Shown piece after piece: positions 50,787 through 60,635 of a stretch of DNA of 60,950 nucleotides (position 1 is the stretch's first letter; each line of letters starts with the position of its first letter). The notes beneath the pieces were generated by a model that saw only the letters and a list, made by a program, of their open reading frames with translations, made no database searches and was not told the DNA's origin. Source of the DNA: DASZXJ01 sp035545895 (GTDB lineage Bacteria; Planctomycetota; Phycisphaerae; Tepidisphaerales; Tepidisphaeraceae); assembly GCA_035545895.1 (NCBI GenBank), contig DASZXJ010000216.1, positions 1 through 60,950 of the forward strand, given 5' to 3'. The translations under genes and the position numbers were made by a program.

Positions 50787-52121
50787 ATGCCCCTGCTATC
50801 CAACGAGTTTCTATGCTTGAATATCGCCAACTTCCCTGCGCGGATGAAATAGTTTCGCGAGGCGCGCTTCGGCATGTTCATTCACTGGGGTGTCTACTCG
50901 GTGCCGGCGCGCGGCGAATGGTACATGAACAACGGCAAGGTTCCCGTCGCGACGTACAAGGCATACGCCAAGGACTTCACCGCCGCCAAGTATGATCCCA
51001 AGGCATGGGTGGCGCTGGCCAAGGAAGCAGGGATGAAATATGTCGTGCTCACCGCCAAGCATCATGACGGATTCACGTTGTACGATTCGGCCGTCTCGGA
51101 TTGGAATGCGGTCAAATCCTCCGCCGCCAAGCGCGATCTGATTCAGCCGCTCGCTGATGCGGTGCGCGCCGAGGGCCTAAGGTTTGGGCTGTACTATTCT
51201 CAATCGCAGGACTGGACCAATCTGGGCGGCGGCACGGGTAGGAACGAACCATGGGATGAGGAGCAGAAGAAGGGAAACTTGGACGAATACATCGCGAAAA
51301 TCGCGGTCCCACAGATCCACGAGATCCTGGACAAATACAAACCCGCGTATCTCTTTTTCGACACCGAATATTCGATGACGCCAGAGCGCGCCCGGCCGAT
51401 CTTCGATCTGACCTGCAACTATCCTGACCTGATCATCAACAACCGCCTGGGCGGCGGAGTACTCGGCGACACGGGGAGTCCCGAGCAGCGGATTGCCACC
51501 GATCCGTTGGGACGGGCTTTTGAAGTCTGCATGACCATCAACGGCTCATGGGGATACAACGCCAGCGACATGCGCTACAAATCCGCCCAGCAGCTCATCC
51601 GAAATCTCTCCGACATCACCGCCAAGGGCGGAAACTATCTGCTCAATGTGGGACCAATGCCCGACGGCACGATTCTTCAGCCACAGATCGAAAGACTCCA
51701 GGCGATGGGCAAATGGCTGAATACCAATGGTGAAGCGATTTACGGAACCGACGCGGGGCCGTTCTCCATCTCCAAGCCCCCCGCATGGGGCCGCGCGACG
51801 CAGAAGACCAAGCCGACCGGCGGCACGACGCTCTACGTGCACATCTGGAACTGGCCGGCGGATGGCAAGCTCGTCCTCACCGGCATTCAGCAGCCGGCGC
51901 TGAGCAGCCGAATGCTCGCGGGAGGCGTAGCCGTGTCATTCGCAAAATCCCCCGAGGGGCTAGTCCTGACGCTTCCGGGCGCTGCGCCCGATCCGGATGT
52001 GGCGGTCATCGCGATGGAGTTCGCCGAACCGGTTCGCATCGCCAAGACTTCCGGCGGATCGATGCAGTCCGAATCCACCGGCACGCCGCTCGATCCCAGC
52101 GGCGGTACTGCGCCAAAATAG
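50787..52121 (+). pseudogene. GH29 alpha-L-fucosidase with in-frame amber codon and lost leader
   Basis: The catalytic domain is clear from 50874: MFIHWGVYSVPARGEWYMNN, AKHHDGFTLYDSAVSDW, the probable nucleophile Asp in AYLFFDTEYS, and KGGNYLLNVGPMPDG. Homologues read K-W-F-R-E-A-R-F-G-M-F-I-H-W-G. Here the W codon is TAG (50850-50852), between ATG-AAA and TTT-CGC-GAG. The codons before it (NFPAR) still look fucosidase-like, but no signal peptide precedes them. A 415-residue product could start at 50874 without the first strand and without export. It is probably inactive unless the amber codon is read through. Confidence 0.75.
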
Positions 52122-52160
52122 CCCGGCCCCCGCAGCCTCGACGCGTCCGATTGCGCCGGC

Positions 52161-54707
52161 TTATGGTTTCGCATTCGCTGGATCGCCCGCCGCCGGCGTG
52201 ATCGCCTGCGGCATCTTCAGGCTCAAGCCGTCCTTGATCACAACCGGGTTTGAATCGAGCGATATCGTCGCGGGTCGCAAACCTTCGCGTGTCGCGGTCA
52301 CGGTGATCCTGCCGGGGTTCCTGGTCGATCGAATCGACACGCGGTTGATCCCGCACTCGGTGTTGAGATAGAGATTGTTGGTGCTATCGAGCTTGGCGGC
52401 GTTGAACCCGCCGCGCCAGATGGCCGGGCCGGTGACTGCAAAATCAACCCGCGCTTCGTCGGTCGGGCAGCGATTGCCCTGAGCATCAACGACCTCGAAA
52501 TCGATCAACGCCACGTCGGAGCCGTCGGCTGCAAGACCCTGCGGGCCGGTGTGGAGCGTAAGCTTGAGGCTCCTGGCCTCGCCGACGGTATTGAGTTCCT
52601 GCTGGGCGACGATCTTGCCGTCTTTGCTCGCAACAGCCTTGAGCAAGCCGGGCGCGAAGGCTACGTCAGCGAACGAATAGGTAAATCCGCTTTGAGGCGC
52701 CTTGTTGACGCCCAGCGACTGGCCATTGAGGAATAGCTCGACCGAATCACACAGGCTGGCGATGACATGGACGGCTTTCTTCGTGCCGGCGGGGTAATTC
52801 CAGTGGCCGATGATGTGAATGTCGGGCTTATCGCTCTGCATCACGCGCGTGGCGTAGAAAATCTGCTTGGGCAGCCGCACGCCGTCCACCTTCCCACTGA
52901 CGCGCAGCACCTGGCTGCTCTGTTGTCGGCCGTCGGCGTCGGAGTCGGACCAGTAAATTGAAGCGTAGGCTGAATTCCTGGAATTCGCGGGATTCGGATT
53001 GTCGATGCGGTTTGAGACGAAACTGAAATAGCGCCGGATGCCGGCGAGGGTGAAAGTCTCGGAGTTCCAGTTGTAGCTGTCCTGCGGGCCCTTCTTGAAG
53101 CCGAAAGTGGGCGGAGAGAAGTCATCCCAGATCGCGCGGGGGCCTTCATCGCGGAAATCTTCAGTTTCAATCAAAGGCGCCTTGTCGCGCATCTCGTCGC
53201 TGTTGGGCCTGCCGAGCATCATGCCGAAAAACTCGGCGGCGGCGATTGCTCCTGGATCGCGGAGTGAACGGCAACCCATGACCCGTCCACCGTTTGGATC
53301 CAGTTCCTTGCGCAGTTCAACCATCTGCTGCATGTGGGCCGCATTGATCGCGGCGTTGCCCGCCTCCCAGAAAAGGATGCTGGGATTGTTGCGGAAATAG
53401 ATGATGGAATCGCGCATGACCTCCATGCGCTGGTCCCACTGGCGGTCAAAAGTCTCATGCTCACCATCACCCGCCGGGCAGACGTTGACGATGCCGTATT
53501 TATCGCACGATGTGACATCCACGCGCGTCGGCGAGATGTGCATCCAGCGGATGTAGTTGCTGTTGCTTTCACGCAGCAGCGCGTTGTTGAAGTCGTGCAT
53601 CCAATCCGGATACGCCGATCCCAGCCCCGGCCAATCGTTGGCGGCGCGCTGCGCGTAACCTGTGAGCCAGACGAATTTGTCGTTGAGATAAACCCCGCCG
53701 GTGCCCGCGCCGCCCTTGTACTCGGCCTTGCGGAAACCTGTGTGAATCTTGCATACATCAACAGCTTTTCCGTTCACCGAAACGATGGAGTAGACATCGT
53801 AAAGGTACGGATCGTTCACATCCCAGAAACGCGCCCCGGTAAGCGGCCCGGCAGCGGTCAACGTTTCGGTTTGTCCACTGACAAGGTTCTTTTCCCCACC
53901 CTTGATCGTCGCACGCACGATCCCATCGGCATCCACCACCGCCGCCGACAGCGCGATGGCCGCGGGTGCGCCCGATTCGTTGCGAACCTGTGATTCGATA
54001 TTGACCTGAGTCGTCTTGCCCGGAATATCGTAGTTCTTGCCGTACACATAAACGCCGGTCGTCTTGAGGTTCTCAAAAAGCGGCAGTGTTTGATAAACCT
54101 TGCCCACGACGTGCAGCCAGACGTTGCGGTTGAGCCCGCCGAAATTTGGGTTGCTGTTGGTGTTCTTCCATTCAAACTCGGTTCCGGTGGCCTCCTCTTT
54201 ATAATTGGTGCGGTTGTCCACCTTCACCGCCAGCACATTTTCCTGCCCGCCGAATTTCACCAGCGCGGTGACGTCCAGGCCGCAGGCGGTGATGCCGTTC
54301 TCAAAAAGCCCCACGGGCTGGCCATTGAGATAGAAACGCGCTGCCTGTCTCATCCCCTCGAACTCAAGAAAAATCTTCTGCCCCTCTGCGGTGGCCGGCA
54401 GTTTGAAATGCTTGCGATACCAGCCGATACCCTGAAAGAACCCCTGATCGCCGCCGCCGTGGCTGATGAGTTTGCGATAAGTGTCGATATCGTTCCAGGT
54501 GTGAGGCAACCCGACATTCGCCCACGAGGCGTCATCGAAAGCGGCGTTGTCCGCCCCGCTCACATCCTCGCGGATAAACTTCCAGTCCGGATTGAAGTTG
54601 TAAGTCACGCGCGGCGAATCTGGCGCGGTGAATTTCTGCCCGAATACCGGCATCGCGGTCACCAGCATGACAGTGAACACGACCAGCCAATTGAGTTTTC
54701 GATTCAT
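52161..54707 (-). CDS. Secreted GH2 glycosidase, copy 3 of the operon
   Basis: The 848-residue protein has a signal peptide (LNWLVVFTVMLVTAMPVFGQ). The GH2 sugar-binding domain (WANVGLPHTWNDIDTYRKLI, GIGWYRKHFKLP) and Ig-like domain follow. The TIM barrel has YIRWMHISPTRVDVTSCDKY, the SILFWEAGNAAINAAHM segment (~447) and PLIETEDFRDE with the probable nucleophile. A DUF4982-like region (HIIGHWNYPAGTKKAVHVIA) and a C-terminal Ig-like domain complete it. The usual acid/base position after G-N is Ala here. It is last in a three-gene operon, 11 bases after copy 2. Confidence 0.85.
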   Translation of the reverse strand: MNRKLNWLVVFTVMLVTAMPVFGQKFTAPDSPRVTYNFNPDWKFIREDVSGADNAAFDDASWANVGLPHTWNDIDTYRKLISHGGGDQGFFQGIGWYRKHFKLPATAEGQKIFLEFEGMRQAARFYLNGQPVGLFENGITACGLDVTALVKFGGQENVLAVKVDNRTNYKEEATGTEFEWKNTNSNPNFGGLNRNVWLHVVGKVYQTLPLFENLKTTGVYVYGKNYDIPGKTTQVNIESQVRNESGAPAAIALSAAVVDADGIVRATIKGGEKNLVSGQTETLTAAGPLTGARFWDVNDPYLYDVYSIVSVNGKAVDVCKIHTGFRKAEYKGGAGTGGVYLNDKFVWLTGYAQRAANDWPGLGSAYPDWMHDFNNALLRESNSNYIRWMHISPTRVDVTSCDKYGIVNVCPAGDGEHETFDRQWDQRMEVMRDSIIYFRNNPSILFWEAGNAAINAAHMQQMVELRKELDPNGGRVMGCRSLRDPGAIAAAEFFGMMLGRPNSDEMRDKAPLIETEDFRDEGPRAIWDDFSPPTFGFKKGPQDSYNWNSETFTLAGIRRYFSFVSNRIDNPNPANSRNSAYASIYWSDSDADGRQQSSQVLRVSGKVDGVRLPKQIFYATRVMQSDKPDIHIIGHWNYPAGTKKAVHVIASLCDSVELFLNGQSLGVNKAPQSGFTYSFADVAFAPGLLKAVASKDGKIVAQQELNTVGEARSLKLTLHTGPQGLAADGSDVALIDFEVVDAQGNRCPTDEARVDFAVTGPAIWRGGFNAAKLDSTNNLYLNTECGINRVSIRSTRNPGRITVTATREGLRPATISLDSNPVVIKDGLSLKMPQAITPAAGDPANAKP

Positions 54708-54718
54708 GGAATTTTCCC

Positions 54719-57310
54719 TTATCGCGTTGTCGATGGGCTACTCTTAAGCGTCTGCGGCATCTCCAGCGTCAGGCCGTCCTTGATGGCGACAGGCTTGGCG
54801 TCGATCGTGATCGTCGCGGGCGGCAGGTCCTGCCGCTTGGCGGTCAGCGTGATCTTGCCCGCGGTCAGCGTCGATCGGACGAACACGCGGTTGATGCCGC
54901 ATTCGGTATTCAGATACGTATTGTTGGTCGAGTTGACGATGCCCTCGTTCACCCCGCCACGCCAGATGCCCGGGCCGGTCAGTTCGAAATCGACCCGGCC
55001 TTCCTCCAGCGGGCAGCGGTTGCCCTGGGCGTCCACGATCTCCACGTCATAGAAAACCACATCCGAACCATCGGCCATCAGACCATTGTCGCCGGTGTGC
55101 GGCGTGAGCTTGATGCTCTTGGCCGGGCCGACGGTTTTGATTTCGTGCTCGGCGACCGCCCTTGCGGCTTTGTAGCCGACGGCCTTGACCGAACCGGGCG
55201 CGAAAGCGACATCGGGAACGGAATAGATAAAGCCGCTGGTCGCCTGATCGGTCTTGCCCTTCGATACGCCGTTGACGAACAGCTCGACGCTGTCCACGTT
55301 GCTGGCGGCGATGTACATCATCTTTTTAGTGTCGGCTGGATAATTCCAGTGCCCGATGATGTGAATGTCGGGCTTCTCATTCTGCATGACGCGATGGAGG
55401 AAATACGCCTGCTTGGGAATGCGCACCGAATCGACCTTGCCGCTGATCCGGCAAACCGCGCTGCTGCCCATCCGGCCATGCTGATTGCTGTCGGCCCAGA
55501 TGATCGAAGCGTAGCCGGACCATCGGGCTTGCATCGGGTCGGTGTTGGAAATCCGATTGGACCAGAAATCGTTGTATCGTTTGGCTGCGGCCAGACAGAA
55601 GTCCTCCGAATTGGGATGGAACATACCCTGGACATCGTTGGGGCCGCGCGTTGCATTGAAATTGGGAGGCGAATAGGCATCCCAGAATCGCCGGGCGGAT
55701 TCGTTGCGGAAATCCTCGGTTTCGATGAACGGCGCCAGGTCGCGGCGCTCGTAGCTGAAGGCGCGAAACTGCTGAGTTGGATTATCCATGGTCAGTGCAT
55801 CGGTCTGGCGATCCTGACCCACCATGACGCCGAAATACTCGGCAACGCGGGTGTTCCCGGGATCGTTGAGTGTCCGGCACCCCATGACGCGCCCGCCGCT
55901 GGGATCCAGTTCCTTGCGGATGTCCACCATCTGCTGCATGCGGGCGGCGGGAATCCCGGCGTTGCCCGCTTCCCAAAACAGAATGCTGGGGCTGTTGCGA
56001 TAATAGATGATTGAATTGCGCATGACGGCCACGCGCTGGGTCCACTGGCCTTCAGGCGGATTGCCTTCGTTGTCGCCGGCGGGGCAGACCTGAACGATGC
56101 CGATGCGGTCGCAGGAACGCGCGTCTCGCGGCTTGGGGGAAATGTGCATCCAGCGGATGTAGTTGCCATGGCCGCTGTGGAGCAGGTCCATGTCGAAGTT
56201 GCTCATCCAGTCCGGATAGGCCCCGCCGACGGCCGCCCATTCGTTGACCGAACGAGGGGCATAGCCCTTGAGATAGGTGAACTTGTCGTTGATGTAGACG
56301 CCACCCGTGCCCGTGCCGCCCTTGAACTCGGTCTTGCGAAAGCCCGTGTTAATTTTGTAGACATCGACGGTCTTTCCGCCGACGGTGAGAATCCCGTAAA
56401 CGTCATACAAAGCCGGACTATCCGGGCTCCACCAGGTGATGTTCTGGATCGGGCCGGCGGCTTTGATGATGGCCGTTTCACCAGCAGGCAGATTCTGGCT
56501 GGGCGCCCTGACCTGCCCGTGAATGTTGCCGGCCGAGTCCACGACCACCGCGGAGAACTCCACCGCCTGCGGCTGACCCGATTCATTCCTGACCTGCGAC
56601 TCGATATTGACCGTCGCCGTCTTGCCGGACAGGTTGAAATTGGACGGATAGATGTAGGTGCCGGTCGTGTTCAAGCCATAAAGCAGGGGCAGCGTCTGAT
56701 ACACCTTGGGGACGACATGCAGCCACACATTCTGGTTGAGCCCGCCGTAGTTGGGGTTGAAACCGCGGCCTTCCCATTGATAGGTCTGGCCGGTGGCTTC
56801 CTCCGCATAGTTCTGAACATTGGTGAGCCAGACGGCCAGAACGTTTTCCTTGTCACCGAAGGTGACAGCATCGGTGATATCCAAGCCCATCGGATTGATG
56901 CCGTTCTCGTACTTGCCGACGAGCTTGCCGTTGACCCAGAACTTGGCCGCCTGCCGCATGCCCTCGAACTCGATGATGACCTTGTTTCCCGCGGCGCTGG
57001 CCGGCAGCTTGAATCGCTTGCGGTACCTCGCCGGGCCAGTGTAGATCGTCACTTCGCCGCTGGTTCGAATCAACTCGTCGAATGAATCGATATCGTTGTA
57101 CGTGTGCGGCGTGCTGACGGTACCCCACTTGGAATCATCGAAAGCAACCGCTTCGGAATCCGGCACATCCTCTTTGATGAACTTCCACCCGGGATTGAAG
57201 TTGTAAGTCACGCGCGACGACGCGGGCGGGGAATACTTCTGCCCCAGCACCGGCATGGCAGTCAACAATGTCGCCACGAGCAAAACGGTCCAGTTAATCG
57301 ATCGATTCAT
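54719..57310 (-). CDS. Secreted GH2 glycosidase, copy 2 of the operon
   Basis: The 863-residue protein starts at the ATG at 57310 with AGGGAG upstream. It has a signal peptide (INWTVLLVATLLTAMPVLGQ) and the same domain order as its neighbours: jelly-roll (GTVSTPHTYNDIDSFDELIR), Ig-like, TIM barrel with SILFWEAGNAGIPAARM (~443) and PFIETEDFRNE, DUF4982-like (HIIGHWNYPADTKKMMYIAA) and a terminal Ig-like domain. The acid/base position is Ala again. It follows copy 1 by ten bases. The substrate is probably a beta-galactoside or related sugar. Confidence 0.85.
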   Translation of the reverse strand: MNRSINWTVLLVATLLTAMPVLGQKYSPPASSRVTYNFNPGWKFIKEDVPDSEAVAFDDSKWGTVSTPHTYNDIDSFDELIRTSGEVTIYTGPARYRKRFKLPASAAGNKVIIEFEGMRQAAKFWVNGKLVGKYENGINPMGLDITDAVTFGDKENVLAVWLTNVQNYAEEATGQTYQWEGRGFNPNYGGLNQNVWLHVVPKVYQTLPLLYGLNTTGTYIYPSNFNLSGKTATVNIESQVRNESGQPQAVEFSAVVVDSAGNIHGQVRAPSQNLPAGETAIIKAAGPIQNITWWSPDSPALYDVYGILTVGGKTVDVYKINTGFRKTEFKGGTGTGGVYINDKFTYLKGYAPRSVNEWAAVGGAYPDWMSNFDMDLLHSGHGNYIRWMHISPKPRDARSCDRIGIVQVCPAGDNEGNPPEGQWTQRVAVMRNSIIYYRNSPSILFWEAGNAGIPAARMQQMVDIRKELDPSGGRVMGCRTLNDPGNTRVAEYFGVMVGQDRQTDALTMDNPTQQFRAFSYERRDLAPFIETEDFRNESARRFWDAYSPPNFNATRGPNDVQGMFHPNSEDFCLAAAKRYNDFWSNRISNTDPMQARWSGYASIIWADSNQHGRMGSSAVCRISGKVDSVRIPKQAYFLHRVMQNEKPDIHIIGHWNYPADTKKMMYIAASNVDSVELFVNGVSKGKTDQATSGFIYSVPDVAFAPGSVKAVGYKAARAVAEHEIKTVGPAKSIKLTPHTGDNGLMADGSDVVFYDVEIVDAQGNRCPLEEGRVDFELTGPGIWRGGVNEGIVNSTNNTYLNTECGINRVFVRSTLTAGKITLTAKRQDLPPATITIDAKPVAIKDGLTLEMPQTLKSSPSTTR

Positions 57311-57320
57311 GGTAACTCCC

Positions 57321-59996
57321 TCAGGGCAATATCGATGAGGCACTCTTGAGCGTCTGCGGCATTTCCAGCGTCAGGCCATCCTTGATCTCAACCGCCTTGG
57401 CGTCGATGGTGATTGTCGCGGGCGTCAGGCCATCACGCCTGGCGGTCAGGGTAATCTTGCCCGCGGTCGGGGTCGAGCGGATCGCGACGCGGTTGATGCC
57501 GCATTCGGTGTCGAGATAAAGATTGTTGGTTGACCCGAGTTTGGCGGCATTGAACCCGCCGCGCCAGATGGCGGGGCCGGTGATCGCGAAATCGACCCGG
57601 GCTTCATCCGTCGGGCAACGGCGACCCTGGGCATCGACAACTTCAAAATCAACCAATGCCACGTCGCTGCCGTCGGCGCGCAGGCCCTGCGGGCCGGTGC
57701 GAAGTGTGAGCTTGATCGACTTGGCTTCGCCTGCGGTCTGGAGTTCCGTCTGCGCGACGACCTTGCCGGCCTTGGACGCGACGGCCTTTAGCGTGCCGGG
57801 GATGAACGCGACATCGGGGAAGGCGTAGATGTAGCCGGTGTCCGGGCCTGAAGCCATTTCTTGGGCACCCATGGTCCGGCCGCCGTACGTATCGACAAAT
57901 TTGAAAGGCTTGTTCGCCACTCCAAGCGATTTGCCGTTAAGGAACAGCTCGACCTGGTCGCAATTTGAAGCGGCGACATACATCGCCTTTTTCGTGTCGG
58001 CGGGGTAATTCCAGTGGCCGACGATGTGGATGTCGGGCTTTTCGTTCTGCATCACGCGCGAAACGTAATAGATCGACTTGGGGATTCGCACGCCGTCCAC
58101 CTTGCCGCTGACTCGCAGGACATAACTGCCCTGCTGCCGGCCATCGGCATCGGAGTCCGAAAAATAGATCGAGCAATAAGCCGACCACTTTGAATGTGCG
58201 GGATCGGTGTTGTCGATCCGGTTGCGGACATAGCTCGCATAGCGTGTGGACTGGGCGAGCGCGAAGGTTTCAGAATTCCAGTGCCAGGTGTCGATGGGAC
58301 GGCCATCTCCACCCTGGCCGGCCTTGGGTTTGAAACCGAAATGCGGGGGCGAGAAATCATCCCATACATTTCGCCCGGCTTCATCGCGGAAGTCTTCGGT
58401 TTCGATCAGTGGCGCCTTGTCACGGCGGGAGATGCTGTAGCCGCGGAAAATATCATCACCGCTGATTCGGTCGGTTTGAGCGGCCTGGCCAATCATCACG
58501 CCATACCACTCGGACATCGGGGTCAGCGCCTTGTTGGCCTCAACGAGATCATTGTCGCGCGTGCCCATGACCCGGCCGCCGTTTGGATCGAGTTTTTTCC
58601 GAAGCTCGACCATCTGCACCATCTGCTCGGGCGTGACGATGGTGTTGCCGGCTTCCCAGAAGAAAATGCTCGGGCTGTTGCGGTAGAAGATCATCGTGTC
58701 GCGCATGACTTCGGCGCGTTGATCCCACTGCCGGCCGGTGACCAGGCGTTCCTTGTCGCCTGCCGGGCAGACCTGAACGATGCCAAGCCGGTCACACGCA
58801 TCGGAGTCGGCCCGCTGCGGCGCAACGTGCATCCAGCGGATGTAATTTCCATTGACCTGGCGGATCATGGCCAGGGTGTAATCGTGCATCCAATCGGGAT
58901 AAGCCCCGCCCAGCCCTGCCCAGTCGTTGGCGGAGCGCTGGGCGTAGCCGGTGAGCCACACAAACCGGCCATTGAGCCAGACCCCGCCGGTGCCGACGCC
59001 GCCCTTGAATTCGGTCTTGCGGAACCCGGTTTTGGTTTCGCAAACATCCACCGGCTTGCCATCAACACTGAGCACCGAATAAACGCGATAGAGGTACGGA
59101 TCGTTGATGTCCCAGAACCGTGCATCGTTGAGTTTTCCGGAGACTTTGAAGACTTCTGACTGGGTGGCGACCAGGTCGGATGATTCGCCCTCCAATTTCG
59201 CCCGCACGATGCCGTCGGCATCCACCACGTAGGCCGTGAGGGTGATCAATGCGAAGTCACTGGAGTCGTTAATGACCTCAGCTTCCAGCTTGATGTCGGC
59301 CGTCTTCTTCGCGAGGTCGATGTTTTCGGGATAGACATAGATGCCGGTGGTCTGAAGGTTTTCATATAGCGGCAACGTCTGGTAGATCCTGCCCGCCACG
59401 ATCAATGTGGCGTCGCGATTCAGCCCGCCGAAATTGGGATTGAAATCCTTGGAATTCCAGAGGAACGGCGTGTTGGTGGCCTCTTCCCGGTAACCGGGGC
59501 TGTTGTCCACTTTCACGGCGAGGATGTTCTCCTGATCGCCGAACTTGGCAAATTTGGAAATGTCCAAACCCACGGGCGTGACGGCGTTTTCATATTTGCC
59601 GATCGGCTGGCCGTTGAGGAAAAATCGCCCGGCCTGCCGCATGCCGTCAAACTGGATAAAAACCTTCTGGCCTTGTGCGCTGGCGGGGAGCTTGAAGTGT
59701 TTGCGATACCAGCCGATGCCGGTCTTCGCGCCACGGTCGCCGCCACTGTGGCTGATGTAGTTGCGATAGCTGTCAGTCTCGTTCCAAGTATGCGGCAGGC
59801 TCACATCGGCCCATTTCGAGTCGTCGAAGCCCGGCTGATCCGCGCCGGCGGCATCCTCGAACACGAACTTCCATCCGGGGTTGAAGTTATACGTCGCACG
59901 CGGTGTCGCAGGCGGTGTGTACTTTTGCGCCAGTGCAGGGAGTGCGGTCACTGCAGCGACAACGACGAAGCCGATCAACTTGATAAGCTGGTTCAT
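57321..59996 (-). CDS. Secreted GH2 glycosidase, copy 1 of the operon
   Basis: The 891-residue protein has GGAGG before the ATG at 59996 and a signal peptide (LIGFVVVAAVTALPALAQ). It has the same architecture as the next two genes. The barrel contains SIFFWEAGNTIVTPEQM (~444) with Thr at the usual acid/base place, and PLIETEDFRDEAGRN. A unique insert with a Gly-rich TYGGRTMGAQEM lies in the DUF4982-like part. It is first in the operon and shares a regulatory region with the AraC end of the map (60009-60312). Confidence 0.85.
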   Translation of the reverse strand: MNQLIKLIGFVVVAAVTALPALAQKYTPPATPRATYNFNPGWKFVFEDAAGADQPGFDDSKWADVSLPHTWNETDSYRNYISHSGGDRGAKTGIGWYRKHFKLPASAQGQKVFIQFDGMRQAGRFFLNGQPIGKYENAVTPVGLDISKFAKFGDQENILAVKVDNSPGYREEATNTPFLWNSKDFNPNFGGLNRDATLIVAGRIYQTLPLYENLQTTGIYVYPENIDLAKKTADIKLEAEVINDSSDFALITLTAYVVDADGIVRAKLEGESSDLVATQSEVFKVSGKLNDARFWDINDPYLYRVYSVLSVDGKPVDVCETKTGFRKTEFKGGVGTGGVWLNGRFVWLTGYAQRSANDWAGLGGAYPDWMHDYTLAMIRQVNGNYIRWMHVAPQRADSDACDRLGIVQVCPAGDKERLVTGRQWDQRAEVMRDTMIFYRNSPSIFFWEAGNTIVTPEQMVQMVELRKKLDPNGGRVMGTRDNDLVEANKALTPMSEWYGVMIGQAAQTDRISGDDIFRGYSISRRDKAPLIETEDFRDEAGRNVWDDFSPPHFGFKPKAGQGGDGRPIDTWHWNSETFALAQSTRYASYVRNRIDNTDPAHSKWSAYCSIYFSDSDADGRQQGSYVLRVSGKVDGVRIPKSIYYVSRVMQNEKPDIHIVGHWNYPADTKKAMYVAASNCDQVELFLNGKSLGVANKPFKFVDTYGGRTMGAQEMASGPDTGYIYAFPDVAFIPGTLKAVASKAGKVVAQTELQTAGEAKSIKLTLRTGPQGLRADGSDVALVDFEVVDAQGRRCPTDEARVDFAITGPAIWRGGFNAAKLGSTNNLYLDTECGINRVAIRSTPTAGKITLTARRDGLTPATITIDAKAVEIKDGLTLEMPQTLKSASSILP

Positions 59997-60008
59997 ACGA
60001 TCCTCCAA

Positions 60009-60312
60009 AAGCCGTTCTGCAGCATGCGCCCTTCGCGTAACATCAATAGAACAGCAAATGCTGAGCGTTGATTTTCTATTTCAGAAAATGGCGAGGCAAA
60101 TAACTTCGGGGCTGACCTGCCAAGATCCAATACTTTAATTATGCAAGCCTGTTGATTCGCAGAAACGCCGTTTCATATCTATCAGGCCAACGGCTGTCAC
60201 ACTCGAATGGACAAACGAACAACAGTGGGAAGGTGGTTCTGCCTCACCTGCGTTGCTATCAGGTTAACCGGTGGTGGCTCAAGAACGAAGTTCCATTCAA
60301 CAGGACATTGAT
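60009..60312. promoter_or_regulatory. Probable promoter region of the GH2 operon
   Basis: About 300 bases separate the first GH2 gene (minus) from the orphan leader genes (plus). No gene is visible. The patch around 60040-60150 is AT-richer. An AraC operator would be expected here, but no clear repeat can be named. Confidence 0.45.
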
Positions 60313-60429
60313 ATGAACACACCATTCGCGACTCGCTCAGGCGGCATCGTTGCATTTGCCTTGTTGGCCATGGCCTCTGTCGCAAGGCCCAAGCCGGGTG
60401 AACGCTGTGCCGCTCGGGAATTGAAATGA
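60313..60429 (+). pseudogene. Orphan Sec signal peptide (truncated gene)
   Basis: The 38-residue frame reads MNTPFATRSGGIVAFALLAM and then ASVARPKPGERCAARELK before a stop. Charged N-region, hydrophobic core and A-S-V-A cleavage site are typical of a Sec signal, but no mature protein follows. It is probably the remnant of a secreted enzyme gene. Confidence 0.55.
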
Positions 60430-60470
60430 TTTCGTTATTGTAGCGTTTCGTGCCATCTCAGGAGGTCTGA

Positions 60471-60614
60471 ATGTCATTGTCACGTCGAAGTTTTCTTTCG
60501 GCCAGTGCTGCGGTAGCCGGCACGGTGGCGGGCCTTGATGGACGGCGGTTGAGTAGCTTTGGTCAATCGCTGGATGCATCCGCCGGTTGCACCGGGAAAT
60601 CTAATCTGTTGTGA
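60471..60614 (+). pseudogene. Orphan Tat signal peptide (truncated gene)
   Basis: The 47-residue frame starts MSLSRRSFLSASAAVAGTVA after a perfect AGGAGG. The SRRSFL twin-arginine motif and hydrophobic core are clear. It stops after ~25 more residues without any recognisable domain. It looks like the leader of a lost Tat-exported protein. Confidence 0.65.
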
Positions 60615-60635
60615 CTCATGGCAGCATGAGTTTCA

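Noticed and set aside
50850..50852. UAG reassigned to an amino acid in this organism
   Set aside because: TAG ends other intact genes here, for example at 14479 and 17978, so a single nonsense mutation is simpler.
54090..59159. Long plus-strand frames of up to 321 residues opposite the GH2 genes (54090-55052, 55097-56014, 56144-57085, 58194-59159)
   Set aside because: They are antisense to clear glycosidase domains, recur at corresponding places in all three paralogues, and reflect codon bias. No protein features are seen.
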